Of a stretch of 64,000 bases of DNA, positions 11,401 through 21,346 are shown piece after piece (position 1 is the first letter of the stretch; each line of letters starts with the position of its first letter). Both the position numbers and the translations under genes were made by a program. Where the stretch lies: assembly GCA_963678705.1 (NCBI GenBank), contig OY783208.1, positions 22,470,207 through 22,534,206 of the forward strand, in the 5' to 3' direction. Origin of the DNA: Panorpa germanica. Lineage: Eukaryota > Arthropoda > Insecta > Mecoptera > Panorpidae. The notes beneath the pieces were generated by a model. That model was given only the letters and a program-made list of their open reading frames with translations. It was not told where the DNA came from and did not search any database.

Positions 11401-14400
11401 TTAAATGCATTTATAGTATCTTTAGAAATACTTTAGGTAAAAACAATTTATTTCGTTATTTCAGGTGATACAACAGAGATTTACTGGGGAGGTAGACTTC
11501 TATAGAAATTATACCGAATACAGTGACGGATTCGGCGGAAAAACTGACAGTCATTGGCTTGGGCTTGAGCACATCCATGAGGTAGATCAGTTTGTATTTG
11601 TTAACAACATTTCAACGTCATCAATGGGCTTGTGTCCTCATTTCTTAGTGGTCGATTTTTCAATTGTTGATTGAAATTGATCTTAATAAATGTGTATTGG
11701 CGTGTCTATTTTATTAAATATCTAAATGTTGACGGAGATATAGCAATTAAAAATTTGAATTGTAGTTTTAGCGCTAGAAATGGTCGGCCATATTTGTATG
11801 ACGTGAAATGCATGTTAACGTTATTTGTTGAGTAAGTCAGTGCTGTGGTAATGTTCTGTAGCTGTTGGTAGTCAAATAATCAAGTCACATTAAAGAATAA
11901 TAAGTTTTTATTTTATTTAACCCTGTTAAGGCAGACATAATATTGAAATTTGATTGTTCCTTGAAATAGCTGTAAATAATATTTGATATGTAAATACATA
12001 AAGCAGATATTTATGAGCTGTAAGGTTGGTAACCTTACACAAGGATTGTGATGTCACATGAATTTGGAATGTGTACAACGTTGAATCCCTTTAATAATTA
12101 AAAAGAAAAAAATGACTTTTTTAATTGTTAATATCTCTTAACATATAAGGAGTTATTAAAAAATAATTGAACATTTGAGGTTATAAAAATTAATACATAG
12201 GACACAAACCCATTATCGTGGAAGTTAGTCTGTTGCTGTGAACACTCAGAAAAATGGAATTCATAATGACTTGTATTCGTTGCAGATCACAAAAGGAGGA
12301 CACCATGAGCTGTACGTTGAACTGGAGACGTATAACGGGACCAAGGCGTACGCCCGTTACGACACTTTCATGGTCGGCAATTCCAGTACTGGGTTCCAGC
12401 TGGCAATTAGTGGTTACAGCGGAACTGCCGGTAAGTTTTGTAACTTGTGTCCTTTCTAAACTTCCTGTGAAGTGCAGTTAGTTTTGTGTTCTACTCTAAC
12501 ACCAGTCCTGCCCTGAATTTTACGCGAAATAAAGATTCTTCTTGTTAACAATTAACAAATGCATGAGCATAGCAGTGACAACTTTGACGGCATTTTGAAT
12601 ATTTGTCAATACCTTCCTTTCACACTAGATCCAGTTCTACAGTCCATTATTTAGATGTGAAATCAATTCTGCCGGACTATAAAATCTAGTGGTTCTCAAT
12701 TAGACCACAAAGCCCAATGTTTGATCAATTAATATTACTTTGTGCGGTTGTATTTAGTTGCTGTCCCACATTTGTTGGAAATGAACGAATGGTAACTCGA
12801 CAAATAAAGAAAGGACAATGTGAACGAAGTTAACGGTACAACTTATTTGCTTTAAATCTTATTTTATTTTAGAATCAAATTGAAAATCAAATAAAAATTC
12901 ATCACCAAAAGTATATTATTTATTAGCGAGCTATCACAACCAAAATTGTTGAGGCACGACACTTTACCACTAGATTGTTAGACCCAACTGTCGACCGTTA
13001 AAATATTAGGCATAACTTGACATATTGAGCAGTAGTGTTGTAGCTGGGACAGCAAATACAAAAAGAATGGGCCCCATAGACGACCAACTTGGTTGGCAAC
13101 AGGTTGGTGGTTGAGTTTCATGTTGAATCCTGTCAAATGTCGGTGACAAGCCGTGGCGATAGAAAATAATTTCGTTAAAAAGTAAAAGTTCCTATATCAA
13201 AATCATTATTTGTGGACCATTATATGTATTGTCCCACTTACCAGAGTTAAATCATATCGCGCTTTTTGTGGCGTACTATTTTTGATATCCTATGGATGTA
13301 ATTGTTATATGGAGTAACGCAAAAAAACATTAAACCTAACTCTTAAAATGCTATATAACTAATCCCAGGATTGACTGTTTCAAATCCCGAAATTCCAGGA
13401 TCGTGAATATGTTTCGGGATTGCATTAACTCTTGAGATATCACACTTAAACGTCAGATACAACTTACAGCTGTCTGGGGCAATGCATAAAGTTATGATAT
13501 TATCCATAGAATCAATTACTTATTATTCTACAGACTTCTATAAAGATATTTAAAAATTAAAGAAAATAATTCACAACCCAATTTATTTAAAATTATGTCA
13601 CCCTCCCAACACTAGACAAACCGGGTAACACCGGGTATTAGGAGTTGATAACAAATAAACTTAACACAAAACACACTTTGTGACGTAAACGTGTTATTAA
13701 ATGTTAAATTATTGATTAAGTAATGTGGTTAACACGTTGAGAACGGAGCACGGTGTGCGGAACACGTTGTGTTTTACTTTTGTAAAACAACAGGAAGTTT
13801 TATGTTTTGTTTCCCCGTTGTCCAGTGGTTGTAATCCCCCTTCGTCACCCCGTCCCGTCATGAACGTGTTAACAACGTGTTCAGGTTGTTGTTGTGTGTC
13901 CTGTTGTTGTTTTGTTTGTACCGCAGTGTTCTTGGTATTGTTTCAGGCGACTCAATGTACGGAACACCTCACAGCAACAGCTACAACCTGAACGGAATGA
14001 AGTTCTCTACGTTTGATAACGATCAGGACGAATGGATATACGGTCACTGTGCTCAGCAGCGGCAAGGAGCCTGGTGGTACAATCAATGTGGTTTCAGGTA
14101 AGTAGCTCCACCTGCGTTACGTGACGCGTGATGTGACGGTCCTCTAGAGTGTAGGGTTGCCAAATTAAAATTAGTTTTGTTAGATGAAATTAAAAAAATA
14201 TGCAGCAACCCAATGAAACTGCCATCGCTTTGTTGCAGATTTAGATTTTTGTTATTTATGATTTTCAGTGAATTGACTAAAATATATTTCAGTGCAGAGT
14301 TGATGGCAACATTCAGTTGTTGTCAGTTGGTAACCCTGATCCATTTCTGTCCACCCTTTGTTTTTGTGTTGGTACTATTCTAACGTTGTGTTTTACTTGC

Positions 14401-14520
14401 AGCAATTTGAACAGTGTGTACCACAACACGGATGTTAATGGTTGGAGCACAATGTCCTGGTATTACAACTTTGAGTGGTACGCCCTTAAAACAGCGCGAA
14501 TGCTGATCAGAAGAAAATGA
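8441..14520 (+). CDS. Secreted multi-sushi fibrinogen-related protein, copy 1
   Basis: Twelve exons, 587 aa: 8441-8492, 9235-9283, 9469-9656, 9729-9932, 10059-10262, 10377-10583, 10681-10884, 11095-11219, 11465-11581, 12286-12430, 13947-14097 and 14403-14520; all GT-AG with matching phases. Exon 1 is a signal peptide (MLKIFIMLVWCQTGLLS). Exons 3-7 each encode one sushi/CCP domain (four Cys, Trp before the last Cys), in symmetric phase-1 exons. Exons 8-12 encode a fibrinogen-related domain of ~218 aa ([44 protein letters not shown]). Such proteins usually bind glycans or acetylated ligands outside the cell, often in immunity; that role is inferred here. The CxxSNLN region has Cys-Gly where many family members have Cys-His. 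Sushi 2 has an extra Cys. Poly(A) signal at 14555. Confidence 0.87.
11625..12212 (+). mobile_element. MITE-1 copy in intron 9 of sushi-fibrinogen gene 1
   Basis: Starts TGGGCTTGTGTCCTC, ends AGGACACAAACCCA. It lies between the WLGLEHIHE exon and the ITKGGHHEL exon, same orientation as the gene. The second gene has the same insertion at the same place (47972), so it predates the duplication. Flanking ATC on each side (outside AA/TT) could be a target duplication, but other copies do not confirm a 3-bp duplication. Confidence 0.8.
12740..13845. other. Copy-specific 1.1 kb within intron 10
   Basis: Present in gene 1 only; in gene 2 the flanks are joined at 49120/49121. No terminal repeats or coding sequence are seen. 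Either an insertion here or a deletion in copy 2. Confidence 0.5.
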
Positions 14521-14685
14521 AAATCTTTCACAAACTCTCTCTCTCTTTCCGTAAAATAAATATTATAAATATATGAATAAAAAATATATTGTGTTTCAGT
14601 ATACGAGTATAAATAAATAAATTATAAAAAAAAAACACGACTATAAAACTAAACGATATCTTTAAATATAAATCCTATTTTATAA

Positions 14686-14965
14686 TGTTCCAAGTGTATG
14701 TTTATATTCTTATTTATTTATATATTTGGTACGAATTTTGAATAACTATTCGAAAACGGCTCTATTCGAAAATGGGCTATTTCGTAAAGAAAAAAATTCT
14801 AAAACTTTTGGAGTTCCATAATTTTGGAAAAACAGGAGAAAAACTGGAAATAGTGTATTACGCTATTGAACATATTACAAAATTAAAAAATTCATAAAGA
14901 TGCATCAAGAAAAGTGGGGGGTCCGGTAGAGAACTTTGGAAAAAGTTCAAATTTTGCACTATGTA
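14686..14965 (+). repeat. Family R repeat copy, diverged
   Basis: Begins TGTTCCAAGTGTATGT and shares GAAAACGGCTC and GCTATTTCGTA with the copy at 4031. It lies just after the poly(A) region of the lectin-like gene and is also present at 49944 in the duplicate. Non-coding. Confidence 0.45.
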
Positions 14966-15067
14966 ATAATTTAGTATGTAATTAATGAATAATGGTCCTT
15001 GTAAGGTTCTAAGAGCAAGACTTATATGCTATACAATTTAGAATTAAAACAGTGAGTGGGAATGATA

Positions 15068-15651
15068 CGAGGCATGGTTTTTAAGTAAGTACCGTTTTGC
15101 GATTCCGTCTTTGCAGCGATACGGTCGGCGTTCCGCGCATGCGCGCTCGTTACCTACATCTCTTATCTACGCACTGACGCCATTACAGTCTGCTTCTTCA
15201 TTGTATACGTTGTTTACTGAGTGTTTAAGATGCCTCCGACAATCGTGAGTCCCGCCGATTGTGAAGTACGGGCTGTTATACGATTTCTTAGTGCTAAAGG
15301 CGTGAAACCGATTGATATTCATCGTGAGATCTGTGAAGTTTACGGACAAAACATTATGAGTGATGGAATAGTAAGGAAATGGGTGAGAGCATTTAAAGAT
15401 GGCCGCACCGCACCGCAAGACGATAACGAAGTCAAAACAGTTGTGATACAGAGGTTAACAAGTCAGGCGGCAGAATTTTATGAGGAGGGTATTCAAAAAC
15501 TGGTGCCACGTTATGACAAGTGCCTCAATATTCACGGAAATTATGTAGAAAAGTAGATTAAGGTACAGGCTTTCATGTAAAAATATAATTATTGCGATAT
15601 CTTTGCACGTCTTTAATTCCAAAACGGTACTTACTTAAAAAACACGCCTCG
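15068..15651 (+). mobile_element. Internally deleted mariner-like element
   Basis: 584 bp with ~30-bp imperfect inverted repeats (CGAGGCATGGTTTTTAAGTA at left; right end complementary to CGAGGCGTGTTTTTTAAGTA) and TA target duplications at 15066-15067 and 15652-15653. It keeps a reading frame made of the transposase start and end only. A copy with the same deletion lies at 50288 in the duplicate. Confidence 0.85.
15230..15556 (+). pseudogene. Mariner transposase remnant: HTH fused to C-terminal tail
   Basis: The ATG at 15230 (MPPTIVSPADCEV) opens a ~108-aa frame. Residues ~5-60 match the mariner N-terminal helix-turn-helix (FLSAKGVKPIDIHREI, VRKWVRAFKDGR). The sequence then jumps to the C-terminal tail (EEGIQKLVPRYDKCLN, YVEK). 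The whole DDD/DDE catalytic core is missing, so it cannot catalyse transposition. A binding-only product could in principle compete for mariner ends, but the three amino-acid differences from the copy at 50450 give no sign of constraint. Confidence 0.8.
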
Positions 15652-15679
15652 TACTTAAATGTAATTTTCGTTTCGTTTC

Positions 15680-15925
15680 GTAAATTCACATTGGAACTTT
15701 ACGATTTATGTCATAGACGTCTCATTAGAAAATATAATTCAATGTACGGACTTAGAAGAATTGAAACTAACGAATCTAACAAATGTCGGCAAATCCATGA
15801 CGAAGTTAATCGTATTTGCCATCGCACCTCATTGTGCAACGTTGCAAATCCTGGACATATCTGGAATAGAACTGACTGTTAAAGGACCTAGTTTCTTAAG
15901 ATCCCTTAATTTGGCTATTGTCTGA
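15680..15925 (+). pseudogene. LRR-like exon fragment
   Basis: One frame reads SHWNFTIYVIDVSLEN, then CTDLEELKLTNLTN and APHCATLQILDISGIEL, then SLNLAIV and TGA at 15923-15925. The spacing of LxxLxLxxLTN and LQxLDISG resembles leucine-rich repeats of F-box/LRR type proteins. There is no start codon, and a TAA lies just upstream; the copy at 50883 is open further upstream. Probably a stranded exon of an unidentified gene. A second open frame overlaps, so the call is tentative. Confidence 0.35.
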
Positions 15926-16009
15926 CAATCCCTAGCTGCAACATTTGTGCATTACTAGATTTTTCTCTTTTCCAAAATATTTGAACAACGTGCCAAGTAG
16001 TTTCGACAA

Positions 16010-16710
16010 TGGGCTTGTGTCCTCATTTTTAGTGTTCGATTATTCAATTGTTGATTGAAATTGATGTTAATAAATGTGTATTGGCGTGTCTACTTTATTA
16101 AATATCTAAATGTTGACGGAGATATAGCAATTAAAAGTTTGAATTGTAGTTTCAGCGCTAGAAATGGTCGGCCATATTTGTATGACGTGAAATGCATTTT
16201 AACGTCAGTTATTTGTTGAGTAGGTCAGTGTTGTGGTAATGTTTTGTAGCTGTTGGTAGTCGAAATAATCAAGTCAAGTCAAAGAATAATAAGTTTGTAT
16301 ATTATTTAACCCTGTTACGGCAGACATAATATTGAAACTTAATTATTCCTTGAAACAGCTATAAATATTATTTGATATTTTGATATATAAATAAATATAG
16401 CAGAGATTTATGAGCTGTAAGGTTGGTAACTGTAAACTTGTCATAGTTTTGTCATGAATATGCTATCTCTTTTATGCTCTGTTGTATTAAGGAGATAGCA
16501 ACATAGCGGATGTGAGGACACATGTCTTGGAATGTTCTCCAACGTTGAATCCCTTTAATAATTAAAGAGACAAAATTACTTTTTTAATTGTAAATATCTC
16601 TATCTAACATATAAGAAGTTATCAACAAATAATTGGACATTTGCGGTTTAGTAACTAATTAAAAATATATAGTACACTTTTATAGAAATTAAGCCATAGA
16701 CACAAGCCCA
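16010..16710 (+). mobile_element. MITE-1 copy, variant with ~90-bp internal segment
   Basis: Ends TGGGCTTGTGTCCTC and GACACAAGCCCA. Relative to the copy at 35030 it has an alternative middle segment (GTAAACTTGTCATAGTTTTG and onward) shared with 51233 and, in reverse, 28880. These three define a subfamily. Confidence 0.8.
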
Positions 16711-17091
16711 TCTCTTAGTAAAGTAATCAACCAACAGAACCGGCGACCATTGTTATCGACAGAGTAATAGGAAAGAGCTGATTTTTGCTAAAGGTGCCAT
16801 ATCAACATACGCCCCAATACTTCCAACTCATCTAAAAGTTTGAGAGAAATTTATATATAAATAATTGTATTTGCATTTTTTTAGTTAATGTTTAACAACA
16901 CCAGGTATTTGAGAGTAGTGTTATCTAATATGTAAATGTATATTAACATTTTATTTTTAAATCAATTTTTATGGAACAAACCTGTCGTACTACGTCATAT
17001 TTTGGGAGTACATGAATAAAAATGATAAAGTAGCCTTAATAACTTGAATCATGCTTTTTATATTATCTTTATTTATTTTCTTTATATTTCG

Positions 17092-17324
17092 GGTAATTAT
17101 TAAATACAGCTATACACTTTTTTCACTAGTCAGCTAGTCACATTTTTTGGTCAACTTTAACCCCTCAATATCTCCTATTTATTAATTAAAAGTGGTAAAA
17201 TAATTATTACGTAGTGAATTTGACATGTTTTGAGAATACAATAAGCATAATAAAACATATAAAAATGCAGTAGTTTTTTTACAAAGTGAAAAACAAAAGT
17301 GTATAGCTGTATTTAATAATTACC
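17092..17324 (+). mobile_element. MITE-2, full-length, 8-bp target duplication
   Basis: 233 bp with perfect ~30-bp inverted repeats (GGTAATTATTAAATACAGCT at left, its complement at right). It is flanked by ATATTTCG at 17084-17091 and 17325-17332. The other duplicate has the empty site (AAATTTCGTAACC near 52304-52316), so this copy moved in after the duplication. An 8-bp duplication fits hAT-like elements. It is non-coding, so an enzyme from elsewhere must have moved it. Confidence 0.85.
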
Positions 17325-17443
17325 ATATTTCGTAACCTACTAATCTATGGCAAAGAAGTTTTGTTCATCTTAACCTTACTTCTTTATGTCACAAGCTCAT
17401 ATTTTTTTATAGTGATAAACTAATTTTTGTTTATAGTGAACAA

Positions 17444-18314
17444 ATGGAAATATCAAAAATAAACGAAGATATCAAGAGCGAAATAAAAGAGGAGCATTTC
17501 GTCAAAGAAATAGAATCCTGCGATGAAATAAAAACAGAAATTAAAGATGAGCCATTCGAAAATGTAGAGGAAGCTGAAATTTTACCGCGGCACACTGAGC
17601 ACATTATTGAGTTCGAAGTTCAAGTTGAAAATATCGCTGAACCGCTATCAAATGAAATTAATTCAAACTTGAAGCCTTATATCTGTGAAGTATGTAACAA
17701 ATTGTTTGGTAATGAAACAGAAATTATCAAGCATTTGCGGGTACATTCAGAAAAAAATATATCAAATTTAAAATTACAAAAAAAACAAAGGTTCAGGTTT
17801 AAAACGCTTTTCTTGCGGCGAATGTAGCAAAACGTTTAGTCAATCATCGCATTTAAAACAACATGCAAGTACACATTTAGGTTTTAAACCATTTTCTTGC
17901 GATCAGTGTGATAAAACGTTTAGTCAATCAGGACATTTAAAACGACATAAAAACACACATTCCGGTTTGAAACTATTTTCTTGTGATGAATGTAGTAAAA
18001 CGTTTAGTCAATCTTGGAATTTAAAACTACATAAAAACACACATTTAGGTTTAAAACCATTTTCTTGCGACGAATGTAGTAAAACATTTAGTCGGTCAAC
18101 ACATTTAAAACGACATAAAAACACACATTCCGGTTTGAAACCATTTTCTTGTGATGAATGCGATAAAACGTTTAGTCAATCATCGCATTTAAAATTGCAT
18201 CGAAATGCACATTTAGGTTTAATACCGTTTTCTTGCGCTTTATGTGACAAGTGCTTTACGCGAGCTGAATATTTAAAGCAACATCAAAAAACTCATTTAG
18301 ATTCAAGTGCTTAG
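17444..18314 (+). pseudogene. Type B C2H2 zinc-finger gene B1, frameshifted
   Basis: ATG 17444 (MEISKINEDIK) follows a TTTGTTTATAG acceptor by 7 bp. The N-terminus has IKSE, IKEE, IKTE and IKDE sites, then finger 1 (PYICEVC). An A8 run at about 17778-17785 replaces the A7 run of the B3 gene and shifts the frame, so translation ends at 17825-17827. All remaining fingers (about six) are open in the shifted frame to TAG 18312-18314. With only this lesion, it is either a recently dead gene or a homopolymer error; if the latter, it encodes a 7-finger protein like B2. Confidence 0.75.
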
Positions 18315-18764
18315 ATGTGCCCCTCACATAACAATATGTACAAATTCTTTAATAAATATTATAAAAACTATTTAACGAATTATACTGTAAGTTTTATATT
18401 TAAATATAGACCCTTTATTATTTTATTTTAATCTATTTTATTAAATCAATAGTATTATGTATTAGTGGTTTCCCTGTCATTTACTTTTTTATTTCATTAA
18501 ACAACCATACATATTCCAATTTTGAACTTTCTACCTTTTTCACAATTCAACTTTCTGTTTCTATTTTGAAAGAAAATCTTTCCAGAATATTTGGTTAATT
18601 TTGGAACACGCATTTTGCTCCTTTAAGCAGCAAAATGTTGCTAAATTCATTATTTATTTTAACATTTTTGTCAAATTACAAATTATTTATTGTTTTATGA
18701 CAAATTCATTTATATTTGCGCCACCAGAGACCTCTTTCATCAACCAGATTACAGCTGGACACAA
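18315..18764. other. 3' flank of B1
   Basis: Contains AATAAA soon after the stop and then AT-rich sequence shared with the 3' flanks at 32243, 38681 and 61287. A frame starting at TTG 18601 runs into the MITE and is not a gene. Confidence 0.5.
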
Positions 18765-19210
18765 TGGGCTTGTGTCCTATGTCTTAATTTCAATAAATGT
18801 GTACTTTATATTGATAAAGTGGGTTACTAGAACTCCTTATATGTTAAGAGATATTAACAATTAAAAAAGTCATTTTGTCTCTTGAATTATTAAAGGGATT
18901 CAACGTTGTACACATTCCAAGTGCGTGTGATATCACAACCGCTGCCAAACTTACAGCTCATAAATCTCTGCTATATGTATTTATATATCAAAATATCAAA
19001 TATTATTTACAGCTATTTCATGGAACAATCAAATTTAAATATTATGTCAGCCGTAACAGGGTTAAATAAAATAAAAACTTACTCTTCTTTGATTTTACTT
19101 GATTATTCGACTACCAACAGCTACAAAACATTACCACAGCACTGACCTACTCAACAAATAACTGGTGTTAAATGTATCCCACTTTATCAATATTTAGCAT
19201 ATGTTTATAG
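18765..19210 (-). mobile_element. Chimeric MITE-1 with right end at both sides, one end lost
   Basis: Starts with the MITE-1 right end in reverse (TGGGCTTGTGTCCTATGTCT) and runs to ACAAATAACTG, then joins GTGTTAAATGTATCCCACTT, which is right-end sequence in forward orientation. The final ~30 bp is missing here. The same junction is present at 20085, 32672 and 39110. Confidence 0.65.
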
Positions 19211-19980
19211 CATACTATATAAGCATTAATTATTTATTTCATTGACTCTATAGAACATACAAAACATTACTTTTTAAAATGAGTGTTTGAACCTCCATTT
19301 AAATGAAAGGTTTACACATAAATTAACAAATCGTTTAAGAAATAATACTACATTACTACAAAACAAATTTAAATCAGTCTTTAGTAAAAATTGAAATTCA
19401 TAAAACCCGCCAAAAACAATTGAAAACCGGCAATGGGAAACACCCTTCATGATCAAAAAACGCATTTAAGCCATCGACAGTTTATCTCTGACCTTAACTT
19501 GACATACCTCTTAGATTAAAGTTAACTTTTTACAGCTAAATCTAATAAATATTATTAGTATTTGGTTCTTATTAAGTTAAAATTCTAGAAACATAAAACT
19601 ATCAACACCAGATATAATACAACAACTGATATTTGAGAAAATTATAAATTAATATATAAAGGTATTTCAACTTTTAATTTTTAAATGAAAAACTTTGTTA
19701 ATTTATTATTTCGGAAGTAATAAACCTAAAGATCAAAATGATTAATTGCTCTTGATTTTCACATAAACTTAATTTATGTTTTATAGAGTACTAATTTATT
19801 ACAATTAAGTTTTTACCTGTATTCAACTTAACCTCACTTATTCACCTTCAATATTTCAAATGGTTACTTTCATTTTCCAAGCACTTTAGATTTATTTGTT
19901 TTAACGGATTGCTCATATTTTTTAATAGTGAAAATGTATTTCTTTTTGTTTTTAGTAAACTCAAAAACTATTTTACTATA
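19211..19980 (+). promoter_or_regulatory. Conserved type A upstream block (truncated-gene copy)
   Basis: TATATAAG at 19216-19223, then the common block with the TTTTTAG acceptor just before the ATG at 19981. It now leads into a truncated gene. Confidence 0.4.
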
Positions 19981-20084
19981 ATGGAGAATAGAAAATTTCA
20001 AGAAATAAAGCGAGAAATTGATGTGCGGTTAAATGAACCAATGTACACAGGAAATGTTTTTGAAAAAGTGTTTAATCTATAAAG
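19981..20084 (+). pseudogene. Type A zinc-finger gene, 5' stub
   Basis: ATG 19981 gives MENRKFQEIKREIDV and so on for ~31 codons to VFEK, then the sequence leaves the family consensus and reaches a stop at 20080-20082. The acidic region beyond residue ~30 and all fingers are missing. Chimeric MITE-1 sequence begins at about 20085, followed by a second complete A upstream block. This looks like a deletion or unequal exchange that fused the gene to the MITE of the next unit. Confidence 0.8.
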
Positions 20085-20571
20085 TTCTATAAAAGTGTAC
20101 TATATATTGATAAAGTGGGTTACTAGAACCTTAAATGTTCAATTATGTCCTTATACTCCTTATATGTTAGGCGATATTAACAATTAAAAAAGTCATTTTG
20201 TCTCTTTAATTATTAAAGAGATTCAATGTTGTACACATTCCAAGTGCATGTGATATCACAACCGCTGCCAAACTTACAGCTCATAAATCTCTGCTATATG
20301 TAAAAATATAGCAAATTGTATATCAAAATATCAAATATTATTTACAGCTATTTCATGGAACAATCAAATTTTAATATTATGTCAGCCGTAACAGGGTTAA
20401 ATAAAATAAAAACTTACTCTTCTTTGATTTTACTTGATTATTCGACTACCAACAGCTACAAAACATTAACACAGCACTGACCTACTCAACAAATAACTGG
20501 TGTTAAATGTATCCCACTTTATCAATATTTAGTATATTTTTATAGAAATTAAGACATAGGACACTAGTCCA
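20085..20571 (-). mobile_element. Chimeric MITE-1, left edge truncated
   Basis: Begins inside the right end (TTCTATAAAAGTGTACTATA), has the same internal fusion as 32672, and ends AGGACACTAGTCCA. It abuts the stub gene and the A2 upstream block. Confidence 0.65.
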
Positions 20572-21346
20572 TTCATGCATACTATATAAGCATTAATTAT
20601 TTATTTCATTGACTATATAGAACATACAAAACATTACTTTTTAAAATGAGTGTTTGAACCTCCATTTAATTGAAAGGTTTACACATAAATTAACAAATCG
20701 TTTGAGAAATAATACTACATTACTACAAAACAAATTTAAATCAGCTTTAGTAAAAATTGAAATTCATAAAACCCGCTAAAAGCAATTGAAAACCGGCAAT
20801 GGGAAACACCCTTCATGATCAAAAAACGCATTTAAGCCATTGACAGTTTATCTCTGACCTTAACTTGACATACCTCTTAGATTAAAGTTAACTTTTTACA
20901 GCTAAATCAAATAAATATTATTAGTATTTGGTTCTTATTAAGTTAATATTCTAGAAACATAAAACTATCAACACCAGATATAATACAACAACTGATATTT
21001 GAGAAAATTATAAATTAATATATAAGGGTATTTCAACTTTTAATTTCTAAATGAAAAACTTTGTTAGTTTATTATTTCGGAAGTAATAAACCTAAAGATC
21101 AAAATGATTAATTGCTCTTGATTTTCACATGAACTTAATTTACGTTTTATAGAGTACTAATTTATTACAATTAAGTTTTTATCTATATTCAACTTAACCT
21201 CACTTATTCACCTTCAATATTTCAAATGGTTACTTTCATTTTTCAAGTACTTTAGATTTATTTGTTTTAACGGATTGCTCATATTTTTTAATAGTGAAAA
21301 TGTATTTCTTTTTGTTTTTAGTAAACTGAAAAACTGTTTTACTATA
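20572..21346 (+). promoter_or_regulatory. Conserved upstream block of A2
   Basis: TATATAAG at 20583-20590, 11 bp after the MITE-1 end; TTTTTAG acceptor 26 bp before ATG 21347. Same layout as the A1 block. Confidence 0.4.

Noticed and set aside
11625-12212. Target-site duplication of MITE-1
   Set aside because: ATC flanks this copy outside AA/TT, but flanks of the copies at 16010, 24892, 27530 and 28880 do not match each other in length or sequence, so no duplication length can be claimed.
18601-18864. 87-96-codon frame (EHAFCSFKQQNVAKF) at 18601, 32508, 38946 and 61573
   Set aside because: It begins at TTG, not ATG, and its second half is MITE-1 sequence; it is a duplicated 3' flank plus transposon end.
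19274-19465. 63-codon minus-strand frame (MRFLIMKGVSHCRF) repeated upstream of several A genes
   Set aside because: Present only because the upstream block is duplicated. Differences between copies mostly change amino acids, and the frame is broken in the blocks at 1500, 20640 and 57123, so no coding constraint is seen.
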